NCBI GenBank assembly: GCA_013214695.1
Contig: JABSRX010000003.1
Coordinates: 14,167-50,608, forward strand
Reading direction: 5' to 3'
Source of the DNA: Rhizobiaceae bacterium
Lineage (GTDB): Bacteria; Pseudomonadota; Alphaproteobacteria; Rhizobiales; Rhizobiaceae
Length of the DNA stretch: 36,442 bases
Within the stretch, counting starts at the first letter, position 1, and every line of letters starts with the position of its first letter. The notes under the pieces are model-generated. The model searched no databases, was not told the origin of the DNA, and saw only the letters and a program-made list of their open reading frames with translations. Positions 16,002-25,494 of this stretch are shown in pieces. Made by a program: the position numbers and the translations under genes.

Positions 16002-17222
16002 TCACAACATCGATTGACCATGTGGTCCTGCAGCAAGTCCCAGATGTGCCGCCAAGGTTTCGCCGATATCGGCAAAGGTGGTCCGCTTGCCAAGAAACCC
16101 AGTCTTCAAGCCGGACCCAGTCAGCAGCACGGGCACCTGCTCGCGCGTGTGGTCTGTGCCATGCCAGGTCGGATCGTTGCCATGATCCGCAGTTAAAATC
16201 ATCATGTCGCCTTCGCGCAGCAATGCCATCAATTCCGGCAGGCGTCGGTCAAAGTGCTCGAGGCAGGCGGCATAGCCAGGCACGTCGCGGCGATGACCGT
16301 AGAGCTGATCAAAATCGACAAAGTTGGCAAAAACCAGATCACCGTTGGCCGCGTCCTTAATGGCTTGCAGGGTCGCGTCAAACATCGCCTCATTGCCGTT
16401 GGCCTTGCGAATGTCGGTAACCCCTCGGTGGGCGAAAATGTCAGCGATCTTGCCAACGGCGAAAACCCCGCTGTCATCGTCCTCCACCCGATCCAGCAGG
16501 GTCGGTTCCGGTGGTGGCACCGAATAGTCGCGGCGATTGCCGGTGCGCTCAAATGTGTCCGGCGACATGCCGACAAATGGTCGCGCGATTACCCGACCAA
16601 TATTGAGCGGGTCCACCAGTTTGCGGGTGATGGCGCACAGCTTGTACAGCCGATCAAGACCGAAAAACTCTTCATGGGCTGCGATCTGCACAACGGAATC
16701 CGCCGACGTGTAGACAATTGGTTTGCCGGTCTGGATGTGTTCATGCCCAAACTCGGCGATGACTTCGGTGCCCGACGCATGCTTGTTGGCGAGAACGCCA
16801 GGCAGGTCCGCCTGCTCGATCATCGCGTCAGTCAGAGACTGTGGGAACGTTGGAATGGTCTGCGGGAAGACGCCCCAGTCAAACCGTACGGGGACACCGG
16901 CAATCTCCCAGTGGCCCGAGGGGGTGTCCTTGCCGCTGGAGACTTCTGCCGCGCAGGCCCAGCCGGCACTTGCTTCGCCCTCGAATTCCATGCCCGCTGG
17001 GCGCTCGCCGCAGGCCGCCTCGGCAGCAAATCCAAGCCCCATTTTTTCCATGTTCGGCAGCCGCAAAGGCCCCGAACGCAGTCCTGATTTATCTCCACCG
17101 CCATTGGCGCATTGTTCGGCGATATGGCCAAGCGTGTTGGAACCTGTATCGCCAAAGACCTCAGCGTCCGGTGCCCCGCCGATGCCAACGGAATCCAAAA
17201 CAATCAATATTGCACGTGCCAT
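16002..17222 (-). CDS. deoB: Phosphopentomutase
   Basis: Interconverts (deoxy)ribose 1-phosphate and 5-phosphate, joining nucleoside breakdown to central carbon metabolism. The 406-residue protein belongs to the alkaline phosphatase superfamily with a two-manganese centre. Seen motifs include the N-terminal [26 protein letters not shown], and the C-terminal metal-binding [18 protein letters not shown]. Length matches bacterial DeoB. A GGAGGGGG ribosome site precedes ATG 17222. The gene lies 49 nt after truA and 38 nt before add. Confidence 0.97.
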   Translation of the reverse strand: MARAILIVLDSVGIGGAPDAEVFGDTGSNTLGHIAEQCANGGGDKSGLRSGPLRLPNMEKMGLGFAAEAACGERPAGMEFEGEASAGWACAAEVSSGKDTPSGHWEIAGVPVRFDWGVFPQTIPTFPQSLTDAMIEQADLPGVLANKHASGTEVIAEFGHEHIQTGKPIVYTSADSVVQIAAHEEFFGLDRLYKLCAITRKLVDPLNIGRVIARPFVGMSPDTFERTGNRRDYSVPPPEPTLLDRVEDDDSGVFAVGKIADIFAHRGVTDIRKANGNEAMFDATLQAIKDAANGDLVFANFVDFDQLYGHRRDVPGYAACLEHFDRRLPELMALLREGDMMILTADHGNDPTWHGTDHTREQVPVLLTGSGLKTGFLGKRTTFADIGETLAAHLGLAAGPHGQSML

Positions 17223-17271
17223 GAATTGGCCCCCTCCGATGGTTCAAATGTGCCTGAGACGTTGATCAAGC

Positions 17272-18027
17272 TCAATAGCTGACTGAAACGAGATAGAGGC
17301 CATGGGCAGGGGCAACTGGCGCACAGGCGGTGCGGTCCCGTGCGGCCAAGGCGCTAGCCAGATCATCTTGGCTCCATTTCCCTTCGCCAACCGCTTTAAG
17401 GCAGCCCGCAAGTGAGCGCACTTGGTTATGCAAATAGGAGCGTGCAGTTGTGTTGATCTCGATCACGTCCACCCCATGTCGGCTGTGGGTGATGACATCC
17501 AGCGTATCGAGTGTCTTGATGGGGCTTTTGGCCTGACACTCGGTGGAACGAAATGTCGTGAAGTCGTGTTCGCCGAGCAGGATTTTGGCCGCTTGATCAA
17601 TGGCGCCGACATCGAGCGGAACTTTGACGTTCCACGCCCGTTGCCGTTCCACCGTCAATGGCGCGCGACGTGAGATGATGCGGTAAACATAGCGGCGTCC
17701 AGTTGCTGAGAATCGGGCGTGAAATTCATCGCCGCAGGTGTCGCAATCGAGAATAGCCACGGTTTCACCGGATTGCCGCAGATGGGCATTCAACGCCTCC
17801 ATCAGTCGAAACGGTTTCCAGGGTCTCTCAAGGTCGACATGGGCGACCTGACCGAGCGCGTGAACCCCGGCGTCCGTTCGTCCGGCGCCCTGGACAAGCC
17901 GTCCCGGTTCACCAAGCTTTTCCAACGCGGCTTCCAACGCACCCTGGACGCTGGGCATGTCATCCTGACGTTGCCAGCCCTTATAAGGGCCACCGTCATA
18001 TTCGATGAGAAAACTGTAACGGCGCAT
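17272..18027 (-). CDS. truA: tRNA pseudouridine(38-40) synthase TruA
   Basis: Modifies uridines 38-40 in the anticodon arm of many tRNAs. The frame is open upstream to 18141, but the family N-terminus is [19 protein letters not shown] at ATG 18027. The preceding codons overlap fmt and lack similarity, so I take 251 residues. The catalytic aspartate sits in [14 protein letters not shown] (D52). Other conserved stretches are [10 protein letters not shown] and [16 protein letters not shown], where family members usually have an FLxxMVR-like motif. The fmt stop codon (18029-18031) ends one base before this start, giving tight coupling in def-fmt-truA. Confidence 0.95.
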   Translation of the reverse strand: MRRYSFLIEYDGGPYKGWQRQDDMPSVQGALEAALEKLGEPGRLVQGAGRTDAGVHALGQVAHVDLERPWKPFRLMEALNAHLRQSGETVAILDCDTCGDEFHARFSATGRRYVYRIISRRAPLTVERQRAWNVKVPLDVGAIDQAAKILLGEHDFTTFRSTECQAKSPIKTLDTLDVITHSRHGVDVIEINTTARSYLHNQVRSLAGCLKAVGEGKWSQDDLASALAARDRTACAPVAPAHGLYLVSVSY

Positions 18028-18028
18028 A

Positions 18029-18982
18029 TCAGGGCAGAACCGTTGAAATCGCCAATGGATTGCCCCGCTGAAATTCTTCGCGGTCGAGAGCCTTGGATCC
18101 AGCGCGTTGCAAACGCAGCAATTGCACCGCGCTTTCGCCACAGGCCACCGTCATTTGATCATCGATCAATTCTCCAGCAGCCGAACCGTCGCTGTTTTCG
18201 CCGCTTGTGCGCGCCTGCAAGATCTTGACCCGCACCAACTTGTCGCCGAAGGGCATTTCGCACCAGGCGCCGGGAAACGGAGAGAGACCATTGATGTGCC
18301 GCGCAACCTGCTCTGCGGGTAAATGCCAGTTGATCCGGGTTTCTTCCTTCTTGATCTTGGCGGCGTAAGTGACGCCAGCCTCAGCTTGCGGGGTCAGCGG
18401 CAAATCGCCGGCTTCCAGCTTTGCCATGGCTTCGACCATGAGCGGACCACCGGCGCTGGCGAGTTGGTCGTGCAAAGAACCAGCGGTTGTCTCTGGTCCG
18501 ATCGCAATGCGGGTTGTGAGTGCAACCGGGCCGGTATCCAGACCAGCTTCCATCTTCATCACCATAATGCCCGTCTCAGCGTCCCCCGCCATGATGGCCC
18601 GTTGAATGGGAGCCGCACCACGCCATCTGGGCAACAGCGATGCGTGTCCATTGAAACAGCCGTGCTTGGGCGTATCGAGAATGGACTGTGGCAACAGCAT
18701 GCCATAGGCGACGACGACAGCGACATCGGCGTTCAGGGCTGCAAATTGTGCGAGTTGTTCGTCGGCGTCTTCCCCCTTCAACGTCAGCGGGGTGAAAACC
18801 GGAATCTCCAGCTTCTCAGCGGCCTGATGGACGGCGGACTTTACCAGTTCAAGCCCGCGGCGTCCGGCGGGGCGTGGGGGTTGGGTGTAGCAGGCAACAA
18901 TCTGATGGCCGGCAGCATGCAAGGCCTCCAATGTTGGCACCGAAAACTCCGGTGTGCCCATGAAGATGATGCGCAGCGCCAT
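18029..18982 (-). CDS. fmt: Methionyl-tRNA formyltransferase
   Basis: Formylates initiator Met-tRNA using 10-formyltetrahydrofolate. The 317-residue protein begins [19 protein letters not shown] and carries the active-site region [22 protein letters not shown], with the Asn-His pair and downstream aspartate typical of the formyltransferase fold (GLDTGPV). The C-terminal tRNA-binding domain follows ([14 protein letters not shown]). Start ATG 18982 lies 4 nt after the def stop, and its stop is one base from the truA start. Normal length, no oddities. Confidence 0.96.
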   Translation of the reverse strand: MALRIIFMGTPEFSVPTLEALHAAGHQIVACYTQPPRPAGRRGLELVKSAVHQAAEKLEIPVFTPLTLKGEDADEQLAQFAALNADVAVVVAYGMLLPQSILDTPKHGCFNGHASLLPRWRGAAPIQRAIMAGDAETGIMVMKMEAGLDTGPVALTTRIAIGPETTAGSLHDQLASAGGPLMVEAMAKLEAGDLPLTPQAEAGVTYAAKIKKEETRINWHLPAEQVARHINGLSPFPGAWCEMPFGDKLVRVKILQARTSGENSDGSAAGELIDDQMTVACGESAVQLLRLQRAGSKALDREEFQRGNPLAISTVLP

Positions 18983-18985
18983 CGT

Positions 18986-19579
18986 TTAGCCGATGAAGCT
19001 CTTGCCGGACTGTTTGGCAATCTTGGTGAACTTGCGGATGACCATGTCCCGCTTCAGCTTTGAAATGTGATCGACAAACAGCACACCGTTCAGATGATCG
19101 TATTCGTGCTGGATCACGGTGGCCAACAAACCGTCGGCCTCGAGTATCTGTTGCTCACCATCGCGATCGATATATTTGACCGTGCAGGCCGCTGGCCGCT
19201 CGACATCGGCATAATAATCCGGGATCGACAGGCAGCCTTCTTCGTACACACTACGTTCGTCGGAAAAGGACACGATTTCTGGATTGATCAAAAAGATCGG
19301 GTTCCGCTCCGGTTCACGATCGGAGTCTTGATCGCTTTCACGGATGGGCTGACCGTCACCCGCTTCTTCCTCGTCTTCGGAACGCTGGGCGCAGTCGACA
19401 GTGAAGATGCGCAGAGGTTCCCCCACCTGAACCGCCGCCAGTCCGATGCCGGGCGCGTCGTACATGGTCTCCAGCATATCATCGAGAAATTTGCGCAGGT
19501 CGTCATCCACCCGTTCAATTGGCTGGGATTTACGGCGCAACACCGGATCAGGAATGTGAACAATAGGCAGAATAGACAT
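18986..19579 (-). CDS. def: Peptide deformylase with an acidic insertion
   Basis: Removes the N-formyl group from nascent proteins and pairs functionally with fmt. ATG 19579 begins the family N-terminus [18 protein letters not shown]; the upstream open frame is excluded. The three family motifs are intact: GIGLAAVQ (44-51), EGCLS with metal-ligand C116, and QHEYDH (157-162) with two histidine ligands. The product is 197 residues, longer than the usual 165-175. The excess is a very acidic insertion at about residues 66-92, between the strand IFTVDCAQ and [10 protein letters not shown]. The catalytic core looks functional. Divergent from rmuC, first gene of def-fmt-truA. Confidence 0.95.
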   Translation of the reverse strand: MSILPIVHIPDPVLRRKSQPIERVDDDLRKFLDDMLETMYDAPGIGLAAVQVGEPLRIFTVDCAQRSEDEEEAGDGQPIRESDQDSDREPERNPIFLINPEIVSFSDERSVYEEGCLSIPDYYADVERPAACTVKYIDRDGEQQILEADGLLATVIQHEYDHLNGVLFVDHISKLKRDMVIRKFTKIAKQSGKSFIG

Positions 19580-19618
19580 GGCGGTGAAATAGTTGTTGGG
19601 CCGCGGCGGGTCAACCGA

Positions 19619-19726
19619 ATTCGGCGATCGGCGCTGTGTCAGATTCGTCCACTGGCGACGATTCTTGCGCACGAAACCCGCGTTAACCTCGTCCTTTTCG
19701 TTCTCGTTTTATTCTCATCGCCGAAT
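19619..19726. repeat. Widely spaced 10-bp inverted repeat between def and rmuC
   Basis: ATTCGGCGAT (19619-19628) and its exact complement ATCGCCGAAT (19717-19726) lie 88 bp apart in the 163-bp divergent def-rmuC gap. The second copy is 16 nt before the rmuC start. Could be a looping operator pair or coincidence. Confidence 0.35.
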
Positions 19727-19742
19727 CAGGTATGAAGGGTTC

Positions 19743-20978
19743 ATGGAACAGCTTCATTTGGAATTCATGCGCGTTGGCGACACCATCATCAGCCGCGGCG
19801 ATGCTTTGCTGATACTTGCCGGTGTCGTGGGCGCTTGCGTATTGCTGCTGTTGGTGGTCATCTGGCGATCGATGGGACGTCGGCAGATGGACGAGGCAAG
19901 GCTGCGCCATGAGGCGGAGCAGCGAAGCAGAGATGCTGAGGCACGCATGGCTGAACTCATTGCCACTCAAAATGAGCTTTCCGGTCGCCTTGCCGCCATG
20001 CAGCAGAATGTCACGAATTCTCAGTCGGCTTTTTCCAAACAGCTTGATGAGCGCCTCGCGGCAGTGACAGGGCGTGTATCGCAATCACTTACCGACACAA
20101 CCAAGACAACCCAGGAAAGCTTGACCAAGCTCCAGGAGCGACTGGCGGTGATCGACAGCGCTCAAAGCAATATTCAAAACCTGGCGCAGGACGTGGTCGG
20201 ACTGCAAAGCATATTGCAGAACAAGCAGACCCGCGGTGCATTTGGGCAAAGCCGCATGGAAGCCATTGTGCAGGATGGCTTGCCGATGGGGGCGTTTGAA
20301 TTTCAGACGACACTTTCCAATGGCACCCGTCCAGACTGTACCGTCAAAATGCCAAACCGGGCGCCGGTGCTGGTCATTGACGCAAAATTTCCGCTTGAAG
20401 CCTGGAATCTGATGAAGGCCGCCGAAACGGCAGACGAAGCCAAGTCTGGAGCGCAACAGTTCCGCCGGGACCTGGAAGTCCATATCAAGGACATTTCCAG
20501 CAAATACCTGATTGCCGGTGAAACCCAGGATACGGCTTTCCTGTTCGTGCCGTCGGAATCGATCTTTGCCGAAATCCATGAGAATTTTGAGAATATTGTC
20601 CAGAAGGCTCACAAGTCTCGCATTGTCATCGTGTCGCCATCCCTGCTGTTGCTATCGATCCAGGTGATCCAGGCCGTGCTCAAGGATGCGCGGATGCGCG
20701 AACAGGCGCATCTCATTCAGGGCGAAGTTATCAAGTTTGCCGAGGACCTGTCACGGTTGGATGATCGGGTACGCAAGCTGCAATCGCATTTTACCACGAC
20801 GGCCAAGGACATTGACCAAATCCTGATATCCACCGACAAGCTCACCCGGCGGGGGGCAAAGATTGAGGCGCTGGAGTTCGGATCAGGTGCCGCTGCAGGC
20901 GGGCCGAATGAAGCCGAAGCCGCCCCAAATGAGGAGCCAGGCAAACCGTTTCTGCGGGCAATTGAAGGCGGCGATTGA
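19743..20978 (+). CDS. rmuC: DNA recombination protein RmuC
   Basis: RmuC family protein thought to limit inverted-repeat rearrangements, with a nuclease-like fold; the biochemical role is still unclear. ATG 19743 follows GAAGGG and begins the typical architecture, so the open frame back to 19593 is rejected. The product is 411 residues. A membrane helix lies at about residues 20-43 (LLILAGVVGACVLLLLVVIW), then a long coiled coil to about 130. The conserved RmuC domain follows with ALPMGAFEFQ-like sequence (DGLPMGAFEFQTTL), VLVIDAKFPLEAW and AFLFVPSESIFAEI. Transcribed divergently from def. Confidence 0.95.
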   Translation: MEQLHLEFMRVGDTIISRGDALLILAGVVGACVLLLLVVIWRSMGRRQMDEARLRHEAEQRSRDAEARMAELIATQNELSGRLAAMQQNVTNSQSAFSKQLDERLAAVTGRVSQSLTDTTKTTQESLTKLQERLAVIDSAQSNIQNLAQDVVGLQSILQNKQTRGAFGQSRMEAIVQDGLPMGAFEFQTTLSNGTRPDCTVKMPNRAPVLVIDAKFPLEAWNLMKAAETADEAKSGAQQFRRDLEVHIKDISSKYLIAGETQDTAFLFVPSESIFAEIHENFENIVQKAHKSRIVIVSPSLLLLSIQVIQAVLKDARMREQAHLIQGEVIKFAEDLSRLDDRVRKLQSHFTTTAKDIDQILISTDKLTRRGAKIEALEFGSGAAAGGPNEAEAAPNEEPGKPFLRAIEGGD

Positions 20979-21059
20979 TCCAACCTTGAAGCGGCGCTCA
21001 AGCGGCGTTATTGCCGCGACTTGGTAAATGGCGTCGTTTGAGAGTGGCGTGATCCAGGA

Positions 21060-21602
21060 TCACTTCATCAGCTTGGGAAAGAAGCGCCCAGTCCTGGCGC
21101 GGTAGTCCCGATAGGCCTCGGACAATTCGGTGCGGTCGAATTTGGCTTCCTCGTCGCGCGCCGCCACCCAGTAGGTCGTCACCATGGCTATCGGCGCGAC
21201 AATAGCCCATGGGTTCCACGCAGCTATGGCCCAACCAACCCAATGCAGAATGTAGGATGTGTAGAACGGATGGCGCACAAAGCGATAGGGGCCGGTTGTT
21301 AGCAAACCGTGAGGCAGATTTTCGTCAAAGGCAGCCAGAAGTTTTGCTTTGCGTGACTCGGCAATCGTGCGCCAAAACAGCACCAGGCTCGCCAGTAACA
21401 GAACAGATCCGACTATTTGGGCGGTTTGTGGTTGCTCGAATGTAAACGCCAGATAGACCAGCAAGATGCCGAAGCCGATGACCAGGCTCGAGATGACTTT
21501 CGCACCTGGAGGCATCTTTTCGACATTGAAATGATACTTCACGGACCATGCCTGGCACGCGATCAGCAACCATCCAAGAAAGCTGGCAATTATGTCGAGC
21601 AT
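21060..21602 (-). CDS. ICMT/PEMT-like membrane methyltransferase
   Basis: Small integral membrane protein of 180 residues with four or five hydrophobic segments. The C-terminal signature TTGPYRFVRHPFYTSYILHWVG (split here as GPYRFVRHP and FYTSYILHWVG) marks the isoprenylcysteine carboxyl methyltransferase/phospholipid methyltransferase superfamily. It is followed by YWVAARDEEAKFDRTELSEAY. These proteins bind S-adenosylmethionine at the cytoplasmic face. In bacteria the substrates are mostly unknown and may be lipids or small thiols. It converges with rmuC (81 nt between stops) and is divergent from the alpha/beta hydrolase. No neighbour suggests a substrate. Confidence 0.82.
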   Translation of the reverse strand: MLDIIASFLGWLLIACQAWSVKYHFNVEKMPPGAKVISSLVIGFGILLVYLAFTFEQPQTAQIVGSVLLLASLVLFWRTIAESRKAKLLAAFDENLPHGLLTTGPYRFVRHPFYTSYILHWVGWAIAAWNPWAIVAPIAMVTTYWVAARDEEAKFDRTELSEAYRDYRARTGRFFPKLMK

Positions 21603-21768
21603 TGCAGTTTTATGACTGTCTGTAGTGGCGTTGTTTAGACCATTTCTGCACCAATCGACGGCCCATTTCCAGACCTTGTTAAGCCTGTTGATTCACTTCG
21701 GCTAAAAGACTCGTTGTTAGGGTTACCACTGAATCCCACCCGAGTGCGGGCTATTTTGGAGCGTGAAC

Positions 21769-22626
21769 GTGATCTGCGACAGGCAATTTACGACAACAAA
21801 TGGACTGAGTGTGCGTATGAGCGACCCCGCGTCTCCAGTGGGGACCGTGGTTCTGTTGCATGGTTCAGGCTTCAGCAAGGAAGTCTTTGACGCTCAGTTC
21901 AGCAGCGATGGCCTGCGTAACCATCGTTTGATTGCCATTGACCTGCCCGGCCACGGTGCATCACGCTTTGCGCATGATCCAGCTGCGACCTATTGCTTCT
22001 CCGGTCTGGCGCTCGAAATCGATCAGGCGCTTTCCGAACTGAATGTCGACAAATGCGTGGTCTTTGGTTGGTCGCTTGGCGGTCACGTGGCGCTGGAGCT
22101 GGGCAAGATGGGCGCATATGTGCGCGGTGTGATGACCATGGGCACGCCACCTGTCTCGGGTGGCCCGCTTGGTCTCGTGCGGTCGATGCATTTTAGCAAA
22201 GCCCTGTTGCTGGCCAGCAAGGCCCAAATGACGCGCTCGGATGCTGAGCTGTTTGAACGCTATTGCCTGGCTGAAAAATCTGATGGTCGTTTTGTCCATA
22301 CTTTGATGCGCACCGACCCTTTGCTGCGTCCGGCGCTGGCGAAGTCCACCCTGCATGACTTTGGTTCAGGTCAGTTGGGGGACGTCAAAAGAGCTGATTT
22401 TGACATTTGCTTGATCCACGGCGCCAATGATCCGTTTATCCGCACCAGCTATATGCGGTCGATCCAAGCGCCAAGCCTGTATCGCGGTGGAACCTTGATC
22501 TTCAAAAACAGTGGCCACGCGCCCTTCCTCGATGAACCGGGCCGTTTTGAAGCCTTGTTGGTGGACTTCCACAGTTACGTCCAGGTCAGTGCTCCACGTA
22601 TCATTGAGACGCCACTGGCCGCTTAG
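21769..22626 (+). CDS. Alpha/beta hydrolase
   Basis: Cytosolic alpha/beta-hydrolase-fold protein of 285 residues. A complete triad is visible: nucleophile Ser in GWSLGGHVA (S102), acid in LIHGANDPFIR and His in NSGHAPFLDEPGRF near the C-terminus. The oxyanion-hole strand is VVLLHGSGFSKEVFD, and IAIDLPGHGASRF follows as usual. The substrate class (ester, lactone, haloalkane, C-C bond) cannot be told. Two GTG codons compete as start: the one at 21763 is too close to the GGAG motif, while 21769 is spaced 7 nt from it and is chosen. Its TAG overlaps the TAA of the convergent flavin oxidoreductase. Confidence 0.88.
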   Translation: MICDRQFTTTNGLSVRMSDPASPVGTVVLLHGSGFSKEVFDAQFSSDGLRNHRLIAIDLPGHGASRFAHDPAATYCFSGLALEIDQALSELNVDKCVVFGWSLGGHVALELGKMGAYVRGVMTMGTPPVSGGPLGLVRSMHFSKALLLASKAQMTRSDAELFERYCLAEKSDGRFVHTLMRTDPLLRPALAKSTLHDFGSGQLGDVKRADFDICLIHGANDPFIRTSYMRSIQAPSLYRGGTLIFKNSGHAPFLDEPGRFEALLVDFHSYVQVSAPRIIETPLAA

Positions 22627-23816
22627 GTTTTGCTGGCAAAGTGCTGCAGCCAAATTTCGCTGCGCGCCGCGTCGCGACCGTCATACTCGGCCAACGCAGC
22701 TTCCAAATCGCCTATTTCCCGGCTGTCCTGATCGGAACCGATGGCCGTCAGTTGCAACGTATACCAGGCCGTGATCCCTCCTTCCGGCGCATGGTCAAAC
22801 TTTGGAAAGGAAGGGTTCAATCCCTGCCGCTTTTGCCACAGGTTCGGCAATTGTGGCTCCAGAGCAAACGCCCGCGCCAAACCCACCATGTCAGCGGCAC
22901 CGCTCGCCAGGACGGCTTCGGCTTGCTGATGGGTTTTGATCCCGCCGGTCAGCATCAAAGGCTTTGTCGTGTGGGTGCGTGCGGCTTTGGCAAATTCGAG
23001 GAAATAGGGGCCGCTGCCAGATCCATCCGAGGCCGACTTGGCGCCTGGGAAATAAGTGCCGCCGGAAATGTCGATGAGATCAATGGATGTTTGATCCAAT
23101 GCCGAGACGACCGTCAGCGCATCGTCTCTTTCAAACCCACCCTCCAGCATGTCGGAGGAGTTGAGCTTGATGGCGATCGGGAAGTTGGGACCTACGGCGG
23201 TTCGACATGTCGCAATGACCTCAAGCAGAAGGCGCATGCGATTTTCGATGGATCCGCCATAGGTATCGGTTCGGTGGTTGAACAGCGGTGACAGAAACTG
23301 GCTCAGCAAGAAGCCATGGGCTGCATGAATCTGGATGCCGCCAAAACCAGCTTGCTTGGCAAGAATTGCCGTTTGCGCGAAATCAGCTGGCAATTGTTCT
23401 ATGTCTTTCAGGGTCAGTGCGCTGCATTGCAGGCCTGGCAGGTCCAGAGCACTTGGTCCCTTGGCATTGCTGGTCGGCGCGTAGGCAAGCGCACCGGCAT
23501 GGCCAAGCTGAAGCCACAATTGACTATTCTCGCCTGCCGACGCTGCGAGCTCGGAGAAGCGATCAAGGTTTGAACTCCGGTTCAAAACGAGATTGCCAGG
23601 TTTTTCGGCAAAACCGGGATCGCCCTGTACCTCGCCGATGATCGACACGGCGAGACCGCCTTCCGCCCAGCGCTGGTAAAGACGGATTTGCTCAGGTGTC
23701 GGGTGGCCCGCACCATCCCCAAGCGAGTCCGACATGGCTGACTTGGCGATCCGGTTTTTCAGCACCACGCCACAGGGAAGTGTCAGAGGTTCAAACAAAT
23801 CGGTTGGAGATGTCAT
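22623..23816 (-). CDS. NADH:flavin oxidoreductase, Old Yellow Enzyme family
   Basis: FMN-dependent TIM-barrel ene-reductase of 397 residues. Family features in order are the N-terminal FEPLTLPCGVVLKNRIAKSAM and IRLYQRWAEGGLAVSIIGEVQ. The active-site stretch follows (IHAAHGFLLSQFLSP, then NHRTDTYGGSIENRMRLLLEV), and then PIAIKLNSSDM and KPLMLTGGIKT. There is only the barrel, without the C-terminal FeS/FAD module of 2,4-dienoyl-CoA reductase. Likely reduces an activated alkene; substrate unknown. Its stop overlaps that of the alpha/beta hydrolase by four bases on the opposite strand. The start faces the DUF1428 gene across a 147-bp divergent gap. Confidence 0.9.
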   Translation of the reverse strand: MTSPTDLFEPLTLPCGVVLKNRIAKSAMSDSLGDGAGHPTPEQIRLYQRWAEGGLAVSIIGEVQGDPGFAEKPGNLVLNRSSNLDRFSELAASAGENSQLWLQLGHAGALAYAPTSNAKGPSALDLPGLQCSALTLKDIEQLPADFAQTAILAKQAGFGGIQIHAAHGFLLSQFLSPLFNHRTDTYGGSIENRMRLLLEVIATCRTAVGPNFPIAIKLNSSDMLEGGFERDDALTVVSALDQTSIDLIDISGGTYFPGAKSASDGSGSGPYFLEFAKAARTHTTKPLMLTGGIKTHQQAEAVLASGAADMVGLARAFALEPQLPNLWQKRQGLNPSFPKFDHAPEGGITAWYTLQLTAIGSDQDSREIGDLEAALAEYDGRDAARSEIWLQHFASKT

Positions 23817-23963
23817 TGTCGGTCCTTGAACGATCCATCGGTCACTGCCCTAACAGGAGATCAGGCTTGTCGGCAATTTGTTTCGCTGCACCGTTTGACA
23901 TCTTTGCATCGTGTTGCAGACTGATGCTGCGTCCGACGATGTAAAACACTTTGGGAGGCGGAA

Positions 23964-24311
23964 ATGGCTTATATTGATGGCGTAGTTTGTGCGGTGCCGA
24001 CAGCTAACAAAGAGACCTATAAGGCGCATGCTGAGGAAGCGGCCGATGAATTCAAGAAATACGGCGCGCTATCCGTGGTCGAATGCTGGGGCAACGAAGT
24101 GCCGGATGGCAAAGTGACGTCGATGCCGATGGCTGTGCAATGTAAGGAAGACGAAACGGTGGTGTTCTCGTGGATCACCTGGCCGTCGAAAGGTACCCGC
24201 GATGCTGCTTGGGCAAAGATGATGGAAGAATCGGAATTCCTCGGCAAGCCGTTTCCCTATGATGGCAGTCGCATGATTTTTGGTGGGTTCGACGTTATTG
24301 TTGACGCTTAA
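23964..24311 (+). CDS. DUF1428 domain protein (YbaA-like)
   Basis: Small cytosolic protein of 115 residues in the DUF1428 family, a ferredoxin-like/dimeric alpha-beta barrel fold without established function. Recognised from MAYIDGVVCAVPTANKETY, VVECWGNEVPDGKVTS, VVFSWITWPSKGTRD and the C-terminal PYDGSRMIFGGFDVIVDA. Full family length. GGGAGG lies 5 nt from the ATG. It is followed after 21 nt by the arylsulfotransferase-like gene and probably shares its transcript. Members of this fold often bind small organic molecules, but no activity can be claimed here. Confidence 0.9.
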   Translation: MAYIDGVVCAVPTANKETYKAHAEEAADEFKKYGALSVVECWGNEVPDGKVTSMPMAVQCKEDETVVFSWITWPSKGTRDAAWAKMMEESEFLGKPFPYDGSRMIFGGFDVIVDA

Positions 24312-24332
24312 CCGACGTCGGAGTGTGTAACA

Positions 24333-25430
24333 ATGTCTGATCAATCCTTGCCCCAAAGCGCTCTGCGTCGGTATTTGAAAACCGGCGTTACCGGCCACTA
24401 CCAGGCCAAGGCGGAGCAGGGCTATGTTCTGATTTCGCCGCTCGCCCTGATCAACAAGACCCTGCTTGTCGACATGGACGGCCAGGTGGTCCACGAATGG
24501 AACCACGACGTTCCAATCGGCATGTATGGCCAACTCACCGATGAGGGTAATCTTTTCATGGGGGGCAAAATCCGTGACGCGACCTGGGACATCTTTCCCT
24601 TTTGGCCGGCGTTCAAAGGGGGCGAACTACGCGAAGTGACACCTTCCGGCGAAATCATCTGGCGGCATGCGAATTCGTTTCACCATCATGACCAACGCAA
24701 GATGCCGCATGGCGGGGCCATCTACCTGTCTCTGGAGAAAGTGCCGGACGAACTGGCCGACCAAGTGGTGGGTGGCCATCCAACCCCTGGGTTCGACATG
24801 TATGCCGATGTGATTGTTGAGGTGGACCGTGAGGGTAATCGGCTTTGGGAATGGCATGCCATTGAGCATCTCGACCCGAAAGAAGACTTTCAGGAAATCA
24901 GCGAGCCGCGTTGGGAATGGTGCCACGGCAACACTGTCGTGCCGCTTGGCGATGACCGTGTTCTGGTATCGTTTCGTGCCATCCACACAATCGGCATCAT
25001 CGATAAAGCCTCTGGCAAGTGGCTGTGGAAATATCGCGACGACAAGATGGGCGGTCAGCACGACCCTCAAATTCTGTCCAACGGCAATGTGTTGGTTTTC
25101 GATAATGGCACCCAGCGACGCTTCAACGGTGTTTTGCCGTCAAGCCGGGTGATCGAGATCAATCCCAAGTCAAATCAAATTGAATGGGTCTACGAAGACC
25201 GCCCACCCTTTGCCTTTTACAGCCCGCAGGTTTCAGGAGCGCAGCGCCTGCCGGGTGGCAACACATTGATTTGCGAAGGCGTGCGGGGACGCGTCTTTCA
25301 GGTGACGCCTGACGGCGAGGTGGTTTGGGAATACATCAATCCATATTTTGGCCCCAACCCTTTTGATATGGACATCAATATGCTGTTCCGGGCCTATTTT
25401 TACACCGCCGATCAGTTGCCGTTTCTGTAG
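24333..25430 (+). CDS. Arylsulfotransferase (ASST)-family beta-propeller protein
   Basis: The 365-residue protein has the repeated Asp-Gly/His-Glu-Trp blade pattern of the ASST/Arylsulfotran_2 propellers: LLVDMDGQVVHEWNHDV, VTPSGEIIWRHANSFHHHD, EVDREGNRLWEWHAIEHLD, WEWCHGNTVVPLGDDRVLVSFR and QVTPDGEVVWEYINPYF. The HHHD and HGNT histidines are candidate active-site residues by analogy with PAPS-independent sulfotransferases. Unlike classical ASST it has no signal peptide, so it should be cytosolic. GGAG precedes the ATG. It sits in an apparent two-gene operon with DUF1428 and is followed by a hairpin. The actual reaction is uncertain. Confidence 0.82.
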   Translation: MSDQSLPQSALRRYLKTGVTGHYQAKAEQGYVLISPLALINKTLLVDMDGQVVHEWNHDVPIGMYGQLTDEGNLFMGGKIRDATWDIFPFWPAFKGGELREVTPSGEIIWRHANSFHHHDQRKMPHGGAIYLSLEKVPDELADQVVGGHPTPGFDMYADVIVEVDREGNRLWEWHAIEHLDPKEDFQEISEPRWEWCHGNTVVPLGDDRVLVSFRAIHTIGIIDKASGKWLWKYRDDKMGGQHDPQILSNGNVLVFDNGTQRRFNGVLPSSRVIEINPKSNQIEWVYEDRPPFAFYSPQVSGAQRLPGGNTLICEGVRGRVFQVTPDGEVVWEYINPYFGPNPFDMDINMLFRAYFYTADQLPFL

Positions 25431-25433
25431 GCG

Positions 25434-25484
25434 GAGCGGCCATTAGGGAGGGGCGTTTGGAGGCACACCTCCCCGCTCGTTTCT
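25434..25484. terminator. Possible bidirectional terminator
   Basis: Nested pairing in the 64-nt gap between convergent genes: GAGCGG (25434-25439) with CCGCTC (25473-25478), enclosing GGAGG-CACA-CCTCC (25459-25472). A short T-containing tract follows on the plus strand but no clean T-run. Position favours termination of the arylsulfotransferase transcript; the sequence alone is only suggestive. Confidence 0.4.
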
Positions 25485-25494
25485 GGAATGACAG

